Shown: positions 8,152-18,356 of the stretch, in pieces | Layout of the letters: each line of letters opens with the position of its first letter | Position numbering within the stretch: the first letter of the stretch is position 1 | The notes under the pieces: model-generated | The model's database searches: none | The model's input: the letters and a program-made list of their open reading frames with translations, nothing else | What the model was told of the DNA's origin: nothing | Position numbers and translations under genes: made by a program | DNA from: an uncultured Bacteroidia bacterium | GTDB lineage: Bacteria; Bacteroidota; Bacteroidia; Bacteroidales; F082 | Reading direction: 5' to 3' | Length of the DNA: 64,000 nucleotides | NCBI GenBank assembly: GCA_902767725.1 | Contig: CACXIM010000006.1 | Location: forward strand, 40,410 to 104,409

Positions 8152-11100
8152 ATTTGAAGCTAATGATGAACTTATCTCAAACCAACGAACAAGCCTTCGA
8201 GGCACTGATAGAGAAAGCCCTTGTAGGCAGCACCCACGAGGAACGCACGGCAAGCGGGCAGAACGACGTGGAAGCCCAGTCGCCCAACTTGCAACAATAC
8301 TATTGGGGCCAGCCCAAGGACATGGACAAGAAACTGGCCATCGACCTGCGAAGGCTGTGGGCTTTCCTTGAGAGCACGCAAAACGATGTGCTGAAAGAAC
8401 ACAAAGGCAAGGACCTGAAAAGCGAACTGCCCAAGCGCATCTCGAAGGACATCGAGACCTTCGGCGTCATCAAGGTGCTGCGCGAAGGCGTGGATGTGGA
8501 CAACATCCATCTTTCGCTGTTCTACCCCAAACCCTCGGCAGCCGACAGCGAGACCTCTAAGCTGAAATACGCCCAAAACCAGTTCTCGCTCACCCGCCAG
8601 CAGACGTTCTCGGTCGCCAACCCAGGGCTGGAAATCGACATGGTGCTGTTCGTCAACGGTTTGCCTGTCTTCACCTTCGAGCTGAAGAACCCATGGACAC
8701 ACCAAACCGCCAAATACGATGGGCAAAAGCAATACAAGTCAACGGAACGTAACCCCAAAGAGACTTTGCTCAATTTCGGACGTTGCCTCGCCCATTTCAC
8801 CATGGACAAGGACGAGGTGTTTTTCACTACACGTCTCAACCTCGACAAGACCTATTTCATGCCTTTCAACAAGGGCCTGCCCAATGGCCAGGGCGCGGGC
8901 AATCCCGTGAACGCCGAGGGTGGCTACAAGACCTCGTATATGTGGGAACAAATCCTGCAAAAGGACACTGTGGCCGACATCATCATGAACTACGTCTGCT
9001 TCGACTACGACGAGGCCAAGACCCAGAAGAAGGTGCCCCACATCATGAAGAACGCCAAGAAGCTGATCTTCCCTCGCTATCATCAGCTGGATGTGGTAAG
9101 CAAATTGGTCGACGATGTGGCGGAAATGGGAGTGGGGAAGACCTACCTTATCGAGCATTCTGCCGGTTCGGGTAAGTCTAACTCGCTCACTTGGCTGGCT
9201 TACAAACTCATCAAAACCTGTCCTAATACGATGGAGGCGGTGAGAGCCAAAGCGGTGGATGCACCGTTGTTCAACTCCGTCATCGTGGTCACCGACCGCC
9301 GCCTGCTCGACAAGCAGATCTCCGACAACATCAAGATGTTCGGGCAAAGTGCCAAAATCGTGGCTCATGCCGACACCTCGAAGGATTTGAAGGAAGCCAT
9401 TGAGAACAACAAGCGCATCATCATCACCACGATACAGAAGTTCCCCTTTATCTGCGACGCCATCAGCGATGTGAGCGACCACAACTTTGCCGTCATCATC
9501 GACGAGGCGCATAGCTCGCAGAGTGGCATCGCTGCCGACAAACTCAACGCCACGGTGCAAAAAGACGCCGACACCGACGGCAGCGACACCGATGCCTTGT
9601 TGGAGAAACTGATGAAAGACCGCAAGATGAGCACCAACTGCTCCTATTTTGCCTTCACGGCCACACCGAAGAGGGAGACGCTGGAACGTTTTGGCAGCGA
9701 GGATGCCGAAGGCAAGTTCCACCCGTACCATCTCTACAGCATGAAGCAGGCCATCGAGGAAGGCTTCATCCTTGACGTGCTGACCAACTACACCACTTAT
9801 CGTAGCTATTATGAACTCACCAAGAGCATCGAGGATAATCCGGAATACAACAACGAGCGTGCCCAGAAGAAGTTGCGTGGCGCTGTTGAACGCGACCCGA
9901 AGACCATCGCGGCCAAGGCCGATGTGATGCTGACCCATTTCGACGCCAAGGTGTTCCGAAGCCATAAGCTGAAAGGTAAGGCCAAGGCCATGGTGGTGAC
10001 CAAGGACATTGAATGCGCCATCAAGTATTATCAGGCGCTGAATCGAATTGTGGTGGACAAAGAGTTGCCCTACAAGATCCTGATTGCCTTCAGTGGCGAG
10101 AAGCGCCTTCAGCAACAAGAGGCCTCGATCTATCCCATCACGGAGAAACTGTATGGCTCAATCGCTGCCGAAGAAAGCGGGAATGCTTGGTATGACTATA
10201 CCGAAGCGGGCATGAATGGCTTCCCCGACACGCAGACGGCCGAGAAATTCGATTCCGACGACTACCGCATTTTGGTGGTGGCCAACAAATACCTGACCGG
10301 CTTTGATCAACCCAAGCTCTGCGCCATGTATGTCGACAAACCTTTGGCTGGCGTGTTGGCGGTTCAGGCCTTGTCGCGTCTCAACCGTTCTGCTCCCGAC
10401 TTGGGCAAGTTGAGTGAGGATCTGTTTATTCTTGATTTCTACAACACCCAAGACGACATCAAGGCGGCTTTCGACCCGTTCTACACCTCCACGACTTTGT
10501 CGGAAGCCACGGATGTCAATATCCTACATGAGTTGAAGAACACTTTGCTCTCGTTTGGCGTATTCGATATGGATGAGGTTGACGCATTCATCGGTTTATA
10601 CATCCATGGTGCCACTGCCGACCAATGGGCACCCATCATTGATGCCGCCGCCGACCGTTTCAACTTTGATATCGATTGGCCCGAAAACGGCAAGGCCGAT
10701 TTCAAGATGAAGTGCAAGCAGTTCGTGAAGATCTATTCGCGGGTGGCGGCTATCATGCCTTTCGAGATGAAGGACTGGGAAAAGCTCTTCTGGTTCTTGC
10801 GTTATCTCATTCCGGGCCTACACATCGCCGGCCCTGACATTGACAGCTTGAAAGACTTGTTGGATTCGGTGGATCTGAACACCTACGGCCTTCGTCGCAC
10901 CGCGTTGAACGAGTCCATCGCCTTGGATACTGGCGAGACCACCATCGACCCATTGAAACCAACCATGGTCAATGCGGGAGTGGTAGAAGAGGACAAAGAC
11001 CCGCTGGATGAAATCCTTAAAGAGTTCAACAACCGTTGGTTCAACGGCTGGGAGGCCACCCCCGACGACCAGAAAATGAAATTGGTCAGCGTCGCACAAG

Positions 11101-11321
11101 CTGTCGCCGCCGATGAGGATTACCAGACCTTGGTGGTGGGCAATCCTGACCAGCAGGCCGTTGATGACCTTATGATAACCATCATCGACAAGATTATGAG
11201 GAAGAAACGCAAAGGCGACAACTCATTGTACAAGGAGTACCAGCAAAACGAAGGCTTTAAGGCCGACTTCCGAAGTGTCATCACAAGGATGTTGGGCGAC
11301 TTGGATTATTTGCAGGCATAG
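8148..11321 (+). CDS. hsdR: Type I restriction enzyme motor and endonuclease subunit HsdR
   Basis: HsdR cleaves unmethylated DNA at a distance from the HsdS target after ATP-driven translocation. The N-terminal nuclease has D...ELK with a following Q motif (IDMVLFV...FTFELKN...YDGQKQY, about residues 160-200). The helicase motor follows, with Walker A AGSGKS near 340, DEAH (VIIDEAHSSQ) near 455 and motif III FAFTATPKRE. The length, about 1057 residues, is normal. The start is uncertain: TTG 8142, ATG 8148 (ATGA-coupled to the previous gene, chosen here) or ATG 8163/8166, just before NLSQTNEQ. The gene is clearly richer in G+C than the preceding 4.7 kb, which supports insertion of the cargo between hsdS and hsdR. 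Confidence 0.93.
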   Translation: MNLKLMMNLSQTNEQAFEALIEKALVGSTHEERTASGQNDVEAQSPNLQQYYWGQPKDMDKKLAIDLRRLWAFLESTQNDVLKEHKGKDLKSELPKRISKDIETFGVIKVLREGVDVDNIHLSLFYPKPSAADSETSKLKYAQNQFSLTRQQTFSVANPGLEIDMVLFVNGLPVFTFELKNPWTHQTAKYDGQKQYKSTERNPKETLLNFGRCLAHFTMDKDEVFFTTRLNLDKTYFMPFNKGLPNGQGAGNPVNAEGGYKTSYMWEQILQKDTVADIIMNYVCFDYDEAKTQKKVPHIMKNAKKLIFPRYHQLDVVSKLVDDVAEMGVGKTYLIEHSAGSGKSNSLTWLAYKLIKTCPNTMEAVRAKAVDAPLFNSVIVVTDRRLLDKQISDNIKMFGQSAKIVAHADTSKDLKEAIENNKRIIITTIQKFPFICDAISDVSDHNFAVIIDEAHSSQSGIAADKLNATVQKDADTDGSDTDALLEKLMKDRKMSTNCSYFAFTATPKRETLERFGSEDAEGKFHPYHLYSMKQAIEEGFILDVLTNYTTYRSYYELTKSIEDNPEYNNERAQKKLRGAVERDPKTIAAKADVMLTHFDAKVFRSHKLKGKAKAMVVTKDIECAIKYYQALNRIVVDKELPYKILIAFSGEKRLQQQEASIYPITEKLYGSIAAEESGNAWYDYTEAGMNGFPDTQTAEKFDSDDYRILVVANKYLTGFDQPKLCAMYVDKPLAGVLAVQALSRLNRSAPDLGKLSEDLFILDFYNTQDDIKAAFDPFYTSTTLSEATDVNILHELKNTLLSFGVFDMDEVDAFIGLYIHGATADQWAPIIDAAADRFNFDIDWPENGKADFKMKCKQFVKIYSRVAAIMPFEMKDWEKLFWFLRYLIPGLHIAGPDIDSLKDLLDSVDLNTYGLRRTALNESIALDTGETTIDPLKPTMVNAGVVEEDKDPLDEILKEFNNRWFNGWEATPDDQKMKLVSVAQAVAADEDYQTLVVGNPDQQAVDDLMITIIDKIMRKKRKGDNSLYKEYQQNEGFKADFRSVITRMLGDLDYLQA

Positions 11322-11353
11322 AAGTAAGTGAAAGTCTTGAAGTGACAATGGAG

Positions 11354-11361
11354 TATCTTTG
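11354..11361 (+). promoter_or_regulatory. -7 box (TATCTTTG) before the DUF1294 gene
   Basis: This TAnnTTTG match lies 33 bases after the hsdR stop and 18 bases before the presumed TTG start at 11379, so transcription would begin close to the start codon. Confidence 0.55.
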
Positions 11362-11378
11362 CACCCAATAAGCCTCTA

Positions 11379-11693
11379 TTGCTAAAACCCATAATCAAGA
11401 AAAAAAAACGAACTTTGCATATCATCTTAATCATCTATATCATCCTCATCAATCTTGTTGGCTTTTTCCTTTATGGCCTCGACAAGGCGAAGGCGAAGCG
11501 CAAGGGCGGCCGCATCCCTGAGCGGACGTTGCTTTGGGTGGCACGCCTGGGTGGGGGAGCGGGCTGCTGGCTGGGCATGGCGTTCTTCAGGCATAAGACC
11601 AAGCATATCCGCTTTAAGATACTTGTCCCGCTTTGGACGATTGTCTGGACAGTAGGGGTGGTGCTGCTATTTCTGAAAATGCCGCAGCCATAG
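11379..11693 (+). CDS. DUF1294 small membrane protein
   Basis: The 104-residue protein has a basic N-terminus, a membrane segment (about residues 12-32), the family signature YGLDKAKAKRKGGRIPERTLL, a glycine-rich second segment and a third segment at the C-terminus. The function of DUF1294 is not known. The only usable start upstream of the first membrane segment is TTG at 11379. It has its own -7 box and is not part of the restriction operon. Confidence 0.75.
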   Translation: MLKPIIKKKKRTLHIILIIYIILINLVGFFLYGLDKAKAKRKGGRIPERTLLWVARLGGGAGCWLGMAFFRHKTKHIRFKILVPLWTIVWTVGVVLLFLKMPQP

Positions 11694-11938
11694 ATGCCCG
11701 CCCGCGCATCAGCTAGCGCCGGCATGACATGGCTGCTGAATCCAGCCCCGAAGGGGCGACAGCTACCACGGAGGCAGGCAATGTGAACCCTTGCCGACAA
11801 AATGAAAGGCAAATGCAGCGTTGGCATGATATGGTGGCAAGTTACACAGGACTGATAACGTGTTTGTTGCGCTGTTTTAGGAATGTGGTACGATTGTTGC
11901 AGGAAGAAAGACGAACCTAATAAAAACAATTGAGCATT
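11694..11938. other. Intergenic stretch with a short palindrome
   Basis: I see no convincing gene here. Around 11743-11760 is AGCCCCGAAGGGGCGAC, a short palindrome that looks like an interspersed repeat of the type common in Bacteroidota. Two short open frames crossing it lack any protein-like pattern. Confidence 0.4.
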
Positions 11939-12136
11939 ATGTGGATCATCATCGCATCAATACTTGTAGCCTTGGTCACCATCGCCATCATGGTGATCAA
12001 AGCCACTGGACGTCCTATCATGAACAAACCCACCTGGAAGGGTGGGATTATCTCCTTCCTGGTGGGATTGCTTCCTATCTATCTACTGCTCTGCCTCTTC
12101 GGTGTCATGGGTGTGGAACGCGAGGAGGAGTTCTGA
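11939..12136 (+). CDS. Small two-segment membrane protein, unknown function
   Basis: This 65-residue protein begins MWIIIASILVALVTIAIMVI, a membrane segment. A KPTWKGGIISFLVGL loop follows, then a second membrane segment, and an acidic end (EREEEF). An upstream TTG at 11930 is possible, but the ATG is preferred. No family is recognised. It converges on the SPFH gene with only three bases between them. Confidence 0.55.
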   Translation: MWIIIASILVALVTIAIMVIKATGRPIMNKPTWKGGIISFLVGLLPIYLLLCLFGVMGVEREEEF

Positions 12137-12139
12137 CGC

Positions 12140-12958
12140 TTACTTCAAATCGATGAAAGGCACTGAGTTGCCCAGCATGTACTGCGGCATCTTGCCATCC
12201 CATTTCTGCACGGCTTCGTAGTTCACCAGCTTGGGGTTGCTCTCCAAGGCAGCCGCCTTGATGCTCATGGCCTCGGCTTCGGCTTGGGCCTTGATTTTGG
12301 TTTGCTTGGCCTGCTCTTCCACTTGGATGGTGACATTCTTGGCCTTCAGTGCGTTCTGCTCAGCCACCTGCTTCTCCTTGATGGCGGTCTCGAAGTCGTC
12401 GTCGAAGTCGATGTTAGTGATTTGGAATTGGACATTCATGAAATAGTTGCTGTCCAAAGTCTGACGCAGTGATGCTTCTATCTCACGACGGACGGCGTCA
12501 CGGTTTTCAACGATTTCCGTTGCCGCAAAATTTCCAAAGCTTTGTTTCATGGCCGAGCGGATGAAGGGCACTACGATGCGGTTGTGGTAGTCGTCGCCCA
12601 CGTTCTTCATCAGCTTGCTGACGTTTTCGCGTACCAGATCATAGTTGATGGTATATTCCACCTCAGAAGTCTGAACGTCACGGGTGTAGCTGTTTTCTTT
12701 TCCGTCGAATTTCTTTTGTTGAACGTTCACGCGCTTGATGGTTTGGATGAAAGGAATCTTCATGTGCAGACCGTCTTGGATCACGTCGTCGCTCATCTTG
12801 CCGAAGGTGGAGAGCACACCGCGTTCCGTCGAGCGGATGGTGTAGAACGAGGAGAAGAACACTAGGATTGCGAATAGTGCCACTACGCCCCATGCGATGT
12901 AGCGTCCGACTTTTTTCTTGTTTGGGTTGATGTTGATGTTAGTGTAAGATTGAGCCAT
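12140..12958 (-). CDS. SPFH/prohibitin-family membrane protein
   Basis: This single-pass membrane protein has one transmembrane helix (about residues 20-42), an SPFH/Band 7 domain (about 45-210) and an alanine/glutamate-rich coiled coil (KEKQVAEQNALKAKN...KAQAEAEAMSIKAAALE). Prohibitin-like proteins assemble into large rings in the cytoplasmic membrane and often modulate FtsH-type proteases. The size (272 residues) fits prohibitin. The start is placed at MAQSYTN because residues upstream in the same frame are not protein-like and a minus-strand -7 box lies 35 bases upstream. No hflK/hflC partner is adjacent. Confidence 0.85.
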   Translation of the reverse strand: MAQSYTNININPNKKKVGRYIAWGVVALFAILVFFSSFYTIRSTERGVLSTFGKMSDDVIQDGLHMKIPFIQTIKRVNVQQKKFDGKENSYTRDVQTSEVEYTINYDLVRENVSKLMKNVGDDYHNRIVVPFIRSAMKQSFGNFAATEIVENRDAVRREIEASLRQTLDSNYFMNVQFQITNIDFDDDFETAIKEKQVAEQNALKAKNVTIQVEEQAKQTKIKAQAEAEAMSIKAAALESNPKLVNYEAVQKWDGKMPQYMLGNSVPFIDLK

Positions 12959-12992
12959 TTTTCTATCGTTTTGTTTTGTACAATTGTTTGGG

Positions 12993-13000
12993 CAAAAATA
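12993..13000 (-). promoter_or_regulatory. -7 box (TATTTTTG) for the SPFH gene
   Basis: This minus-strand TAnnTTTG match lies 34 bases before the SPFH start codon. Confidence 0.55.
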
Positions 13001-13040
13001 CACATTAATTTTGATATTGCCACTGATTTGGAATTATTTG

Positions 13041-13048
13041 TATTTTTG
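13041..13048 (+). promoter_or_regulatory. -7 box (TATTTTTG) for the lipoprotein pair
   Basis: This plus-strand TAnnTTTG match lies 25 bases before the ATG at 13074, divergent from the SPFH promoter. Confidence 0.55.
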
Positions 13049-13073
13049 CCATGAAAACCAAAAATATAACGCT

Positions 13074-13724
13074 ATGATAAAGAAGAAAAACCTTTTTGGA
13101 CCCTTTCCCGCTTTACTTATCCTGGGAGCTATGATGTTGTATTTTACGTCATGTAAAGAAGAGCCTCTCCCAACCCCACTCATCCACCTTGGGGATATTC
13201 CCGAGGAGTATCTGGCCACTGTTCCGTATCAGAATGGCGATGTCGTCAAGATGATGCATGAAAGCAGTAAGCTTGTCATCAATTACCGAGTAGAGAGAAG
13301 TAGATTTCATAATATGGATGAGCCTGTTGGAGAAGATTATGATTATCAGGTTGATTTTACCCATTTAAAGCCTGACTATCCTACCTTTGATATGCGCATT
13401 ACGTTGACAGCCGAATATAAGAAGTATGAACTTGAAGGTGAGGAGGATCCAAAAACAGGCCATATCATGCTGAAAGAGAGTTCTACAGACATTCCATTTA
13501 TCAATACAGACGCTACAGGTTGTACTGTGCTGGATTCTCTCGAAGTGAATGGACATATATATTATGATGTGTTCAAATTGGATTGCAGGCATTATGAATT
13601 TCCCCCAGATTATGAGATTCAAGCTCATTCAATTTATACATCCACTTGCTATTACAACTATGCGAAAGGCATTATTGGCGTAGAATTGTCTAACGGTGAA
13701 AAATATTGGCTCTATGAAGAATAA
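13074..13724 (+). CDS. Lipoprotein of unknown function, first of two tandem paralogues
   Basis: A 216-residue exported protein with a lipoprotein signal (hydrophobic stretch ending MLYFTSC, lipidated Cys near residue 24). No catalytic motif is seen. The C-terminal part contains LEVNGHIYYDVFKL and ends with a repeated aromatic pattern ([21 protein letters not shown]). The same layout recurs in the next gene, so the two look like an old duplication. An upstream in-frame start exists at 12984, but the ATG at 13074 puts the signal peptide at the N-terminus and sits 25 bases after a -7 box. Confidence 0.7.
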   Translation: MIKKKNLFGPFPALLILGAMMLYFTSCKEEPLPTPLIHLGDIPEEYLATVPYQNGDVVKMMHESSKLVINYRVERSRFHNMDEPVGEDYDYQVDFTHLKPDYPTFDMRITLTAEYKKYELEGEEDPKTGHIMLKESSTDIPFINTDATGCTVLDSLEVNGHIYYDVFKLDCRHYEFPPDYEIQAHSIYTSTCYYNYAKGIIGVELSNGEKYWLYEE

Positions 13725-14328
13725 ATATTTGATTGTAATTGCTTTACTGGCTGTTTTGGCCTCTTGCAAAAAGGATGAAACAGTTGAGGTGACCAAGTAC
13801 TATGTCGGCGATGAGGCAAAATCTTGGTTGGTGGACGAGTGCAAAAAGGAATATTTCATGCTTGACGAAAATGGCATAGAGCAGGGAATATATGTGCGTG
13901 AGCCTGTAGTTGAATACACAAAAGACACGACGTTGGGGGTGTTGCGTGAGCGCATTGCTCAATACAGCTATCCTGATGTTGGTGATGGTAAGGGCTTTGG
14001 TGTTTACATTACAGCGGGTAAGGACAACAAACCTAATGTCGATGAAAGCTTTGCTATCATCTTTAATGGGTGTTATTTCAGCTTCGATGGAAATGGCTTT
14101 AGACCTATGTCGAGTGAACCAAGGTCGGAAATCGAATATATCACTGAGTTGTTGGATGCATTCGAGGTGAATGGCGTTACTTATCACGATGTGCTTCATA
14201 TTCAACAGGTTGAAAATAAATCGATGGCAAGTCGTGGCCCTGTTGAACTTTATTATGCCAAACATTATGGCATGATACAATACACTATACCCTACGGCAT
14301 CACTTATTTCCGTTTGCCTGCGGAATAA
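13714..14328 (+). CDS. Lipoprotein of unknown function, second tandem paralogue
   Basis: A 204-residue lipoprotein ([13 protein letters not shown], Cys near residue 18) that overlaps the previous gene by 11 bases. It shares the motif [14 protein letters not shown] and the terminal [13 protein letters not shown] pattern with its neighbour. Function unknown; outer-membrane or periplasmic surface location is inferred from the signal only. A GTG six codons upstream is an alternative start. Confidence 0.68.
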   Translation: MKNKYLIVIALLAVLASCKKDETVEVTKYYVGDEAKSWLVDECKKEYFMLDENGIEQGIYVREPVVEYTKDTTLGVLRERIAQYSYPDVGDGKGFGVYITAGKDNKPNVDESFAIIFNGCYFSFDGNGFRPMSSEPRSEIEYITELLDAFEVNGVTYHDVLHIQQVENKSMASRGPVELYYAKHYGMIQYTIPYGITYFRLPAE

Positions 14329-14367
14329 TAAGGTAGGGCAGTTTGTTGCGGATGTTGGAAATTTGTT

Positions 14368-14375
14368 TATCTTTG
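14368..14375 (+). promoter_or_regulatory. -7 box (TATCTTTG) for ahcY
   Basis: This TAnnTTTG match lies 38 bases before the ahcY ATG and probably drives the whole run to 23.8 kb. Confidence 0.6.
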
Positions 14376-14413
14376 CCCATTCATATTGGAAGACAAATCA
14401 AAAGTATAAACAA

Positions 14414-15844
<1,431 letters not shown>

Positions 15845-15857
15845 TGGATCTCCTGTC

Positions 15858-16982
15858 ATGAAAATTGCGGTAAATACGCGCTTGTTGCTGAAAGACAAGC
15901 TGGAAGGAATCGGTTGGGTGGCCTACGAAACCTTGCGTCGCATGGTGAAGGACCACCCCGAGGTGGAGTTTTACTTCATTTTTGACCGTGAGCCTGACCC
16001 GATGTTTGTTTTTGGCGACAATGTGAAACCCGTAGTGCTGTTCCCACAGGCACGGCATCCTTTCTTGTTTATCTGGTTCTTCGAGTTCTCGGTGAAGAAA
16101 GCATTGAAGCAAATCCAGCCTAATCTGTTTTTCTCGCCCGATGGCTATCTCTGCCTTCGTTCCGATGTGCCGCAAGTGGCTCAGTTCCATGATCTTAACT
16201 TTGAGCATTTCCCCAAGGACATGCCGAAGATTCATTTGTGGCATTACAAGAAGTACTTTCCGAAGTTTGCCCGTAAGGCCAAGCGCATCTTGACAGTGTC
16301 GGAGTTCTCGAAACAGGATATCGTGGATTGTTATGGCATTGAACCCGAGAAGATAGATGTGGCATATAATGGAGTGAATGAGATCTTTAAGCCTTTGCCA
16401 GAGACCGAAATCATGGAGATTCGCGGCAAGTATAGTGGAGGCTTTCCTTATTTCATGTTTGTGGGTTCGCTGCATCCTCGGAAGAATCTTGCCAGGCTGT
16501 TCTCGGCCTTTGACCGATTCAAGTCATACAACCGAAACGATGTCAAGTTGGTGATTGTGGGGGAAAAACGCTGGTGGACGGAGCCGATACAGAGGGCTTA
16601 TGATGCTATGAGCTGCAAGGACGATGTTGTTTTTGTGGGGCGCTTGAGTGCCGAGGACTTGCATCGAGTGACTGCAGCTGCGTTGGCTTCGGTGTATGTT
16701 TCTTATTTTGAAGGTTTTGGCATTCCCATTTTGGAGGCCTTCAAGTGCGATACGCCAGTCATCACCTCAAATGTGACCTCTATGCCGGAGGTGGCCAAGG
16801 ATGCTGCCTTGTTGGTGGATCCGTTCAATGAGGATTCGATTGCCAAGGCAATGATCAAAGTGTTGGATGATAAGGTTCGTGAGAGACTGATTGAAAAAGG
16901 TAGGGAACGTGCCAAGGACTTCTCTTGGGACAAAGCTGCCGATGATATTTGGAATTCATTAATTAAAGCAATAAACGAATAA
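15858..16982 (+). CDS. Glycosyltransferase family 4
   Basis: A GT-B fold glycosyltransferase of 374 residues. The C-terminal half has the GT4 layout: FVGSLHPRKNLARL, the donor-site EGFGIPILEAFKCDTPVITS with the paired glutamates, and AALLVDPFNEDSIAKAM. The sugar donor and acceptor cannot be told from sequence. It starts 13 bases after ahcY and ends 3 bases before purD, so it is likely co-transcribed. No other cell-envelope polysaccharide genes are nearby. Confidence 0.85.
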   Translation: MKIAVNTRLLLKDKLEGIGWVAYETLRRMVKDHPEVEFYFIFDREPDPMFVFGDNVKPVVLFPQARHPFLFIWFFEFSVKKALKQIQPNLFFSPDGYLCLRSDVPQVAQFHDLNFEHFPKDMPKIHLWHYKKYFPKFARKAKRILTVSEFSKQDIVDCYGIEPEKIDVAYNGVNEIFKPLPETEIMEIRGKYSGGFPYFMFVGSLHPRKNLARLFSAFDRFKSYNRNDVKLVIVGEKRWWTEPIQRAYDAMSCKDDVVFVGRLSAEDLHRVTAAALASVYVSYFEGFGIPILEAFKCDTPVITSNVTSMPEVAKDAALLVDPFNEDSIAKAMIKVLDDKVRERLIEKGRERAKDFSWDKAADDIWNSLIKAINE

Positions 16983-16985
16983 AAT

Positions 16986-18356
16986 ATGGCAAAAATCATA
17001 ATGTATCCTGGCGAAGCTAAAAAAGATGCAATCGATTGGAAAGAGGTCCAAGGACAACATATCACTGCAGTGAGACGCAACATCTTAGTGCTTGGCTCGG
17101 GTGGTCGCGAACATGCCTTGGCATGGAAGCTGGCTCAGGGCGAAGGCGCACAAGTTTTCATTGCTCCTGGCAATGCAGGAACGGCACAAGTGGGTGTCAA
17201 TGTTAACATAAAACCATCTGATTTTGAAGCTGTAAAGGACTTTTGCCTAAAGCAAGAGATTAACCTTGTTGTGGTGGGTCCTGAGCAGCCTTTGGTGGAT
17301 GGTATCGTTGATTTCATCAAGGGTGACGCCGAGTTGAGAGGGGTGAAGATTATCGGTCCCGACAAGCGTGGCGCACAACTCGAAGGTAGTAAGGCATTCG
17401 CCAAAGACTTCATGGAGAAGTATGGCGTGCCTACCGCAAAGTGCTTCAAGGTGAATAAGGACAATCTCAGTGAAGGAATCAAGTTCCTTGAGGGCGTGAA
17501 GGCTCCTTACGTGCTGAAGGCCGATGGCTTGGCAGCAGGCAAGGGCGTGTTGATTCTCAACGACATGCAGGAAGCAAAAGATGAACTGGTCAAGATGCTC
17601 GACGGCAAGTTTGGTGCGGCATCGGCCACGGTGGTTATTGAGGAATTTTTGAAAGGCATCGAGGTGTCGGTGTTCGTGCTGACCGATGGCGAGCATTATG
17701 TGCTGTTGCCTGAGGCCAAGGATTACAAGCGCATTGGCGACGGTGACCAGGGCTTGAACACGGGTGGCATGGGTGCAGTCTCTCCTGTGCCATTCTGTAC
17801 ACCCGATTTCTTGAACAGGGTTGAGGAACGCATTGTGAAGCCTACGCTCAAGGGCTTGAAAGCCGAAGGCATCGATTATAAAGGCTTCATTTTCTTGGGC
17901 TTGATGAATGATGGTGGCGACCCGTATGTGATTGAGTACAACGTGCGCATGGGCGATCCCGAGACCGAGGCTGTGATGACCCGCATCGAGGGTGACTTTG
18001 CAGACATGCTTTTTGCTTGCGCCGATGGTCGTCTGAACGAAGTGCATTATGCCAAGAGCGAGAAGACGGCGGTGACGGTGATGCTGGTGTCGGGTGGCTA
18101 TCCCGAAGCCTACAAGAAAGGTATGATTATGAGTGGGTTAGATAATTTGAAAGATGTCGTCGCCTTCCATGCTGGCACAGCCTTTGATGCTAACAAGAAC
18201 GTAGTCACGGCTGGCGGTCGCGTCATTGCGGTGACCGCCCATGGCGACTCGATTGAAGAGGCGAGGGGTATCGCCTATCGCGAGGTGGAGAAGATCCATT
18301 TCGAAGGCATCAACTTCCGCCATGACATTGGACTTGATTTGATGAGATTGCAATGA
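16986..18356 (+). CDS. purD: Phosphoribosylamine-glycine ligase, with an N-terminal extension
   Basis: PurD makes glycinamide ribonucleotide in purine synthesis. The ATP-grasp enzyme is complete: NILVLGSGGREHALAWKL at the start, KADGLAAGKGV in the ATP loop, and NVRMGDPETEAVM near the metal site. The first ATG gives 456 residues, about 30 more than usual. The extra MAKIIMYPGEAKKDAIDWKE stretch precedes the conserved core. A GTG at 17070 (VRRNILVLGS) would give the usual length, so either the ATG form is a lineage-specific extension or the true start is internal. The stop overlaps the next start (ATGA). Confidence 0.93.
   Translation: MAKIIMYPGEAKKDAIDWKEVQGQHITAVRRNILVLGSGGREHALAWKLAQGEGAQVFIAPGNAGTAQVGVNVNIKPSDFEAVKDFCLKQEINLVVVGPEQPLVDGIVDFIKGDAELRGVKIIGPDKRGAQLEGSKAFAKDFMEKYGVPTAKCFKVNKDNLSEGIKFLEGVKAPYVLKADGLAAGKGVLILNDMQEAKDELVKMLDGKFGAASATVVIEEFLKGIEVSVFVLTDGEHYVLLPEAKDYKRIGDGDQGLNTGGMGAVSPVPFCTPDFLNRVEERIVKPTLKGLKAEGIDYKGFIFLGLMNDGGDPYVIEYNVRMGDPETEAVMTRIEGDFADMLFACADGRLNEVHYAKSEKTAVTVMLVSGGYPEAYKKGMIMSGLDNLKDVVAFHAGTAFDANKNVVTAGGRVIAVTAHGDSIEEARGIAYREVEKIHFEGINFRHDIGLDLMRLQ

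Noticed and set aside
8739-10118. Long open frame on the minus strand across hsdR (459 codons)
   Set aside because: It is the shadow of a G+C-rich gene with clear hsdR motifs on the other strand; its protein is low-complexity and has no family features.
11322-11345. Fourth hsdS 3' remnant after hsdR (GAAGTAAGTGAAAGT)
   Set aside because: Only a short, gapped resemblance to GAAGTGxTGACGGGxAAAGTGAAAGT; no IIINE part and no matching stop.
11729-11920. 63-codon frame between the DUF1294 gene and the small membrane gene
   Set aside because: It runs over a short interspersed palindrome and has no protein-like pattern.
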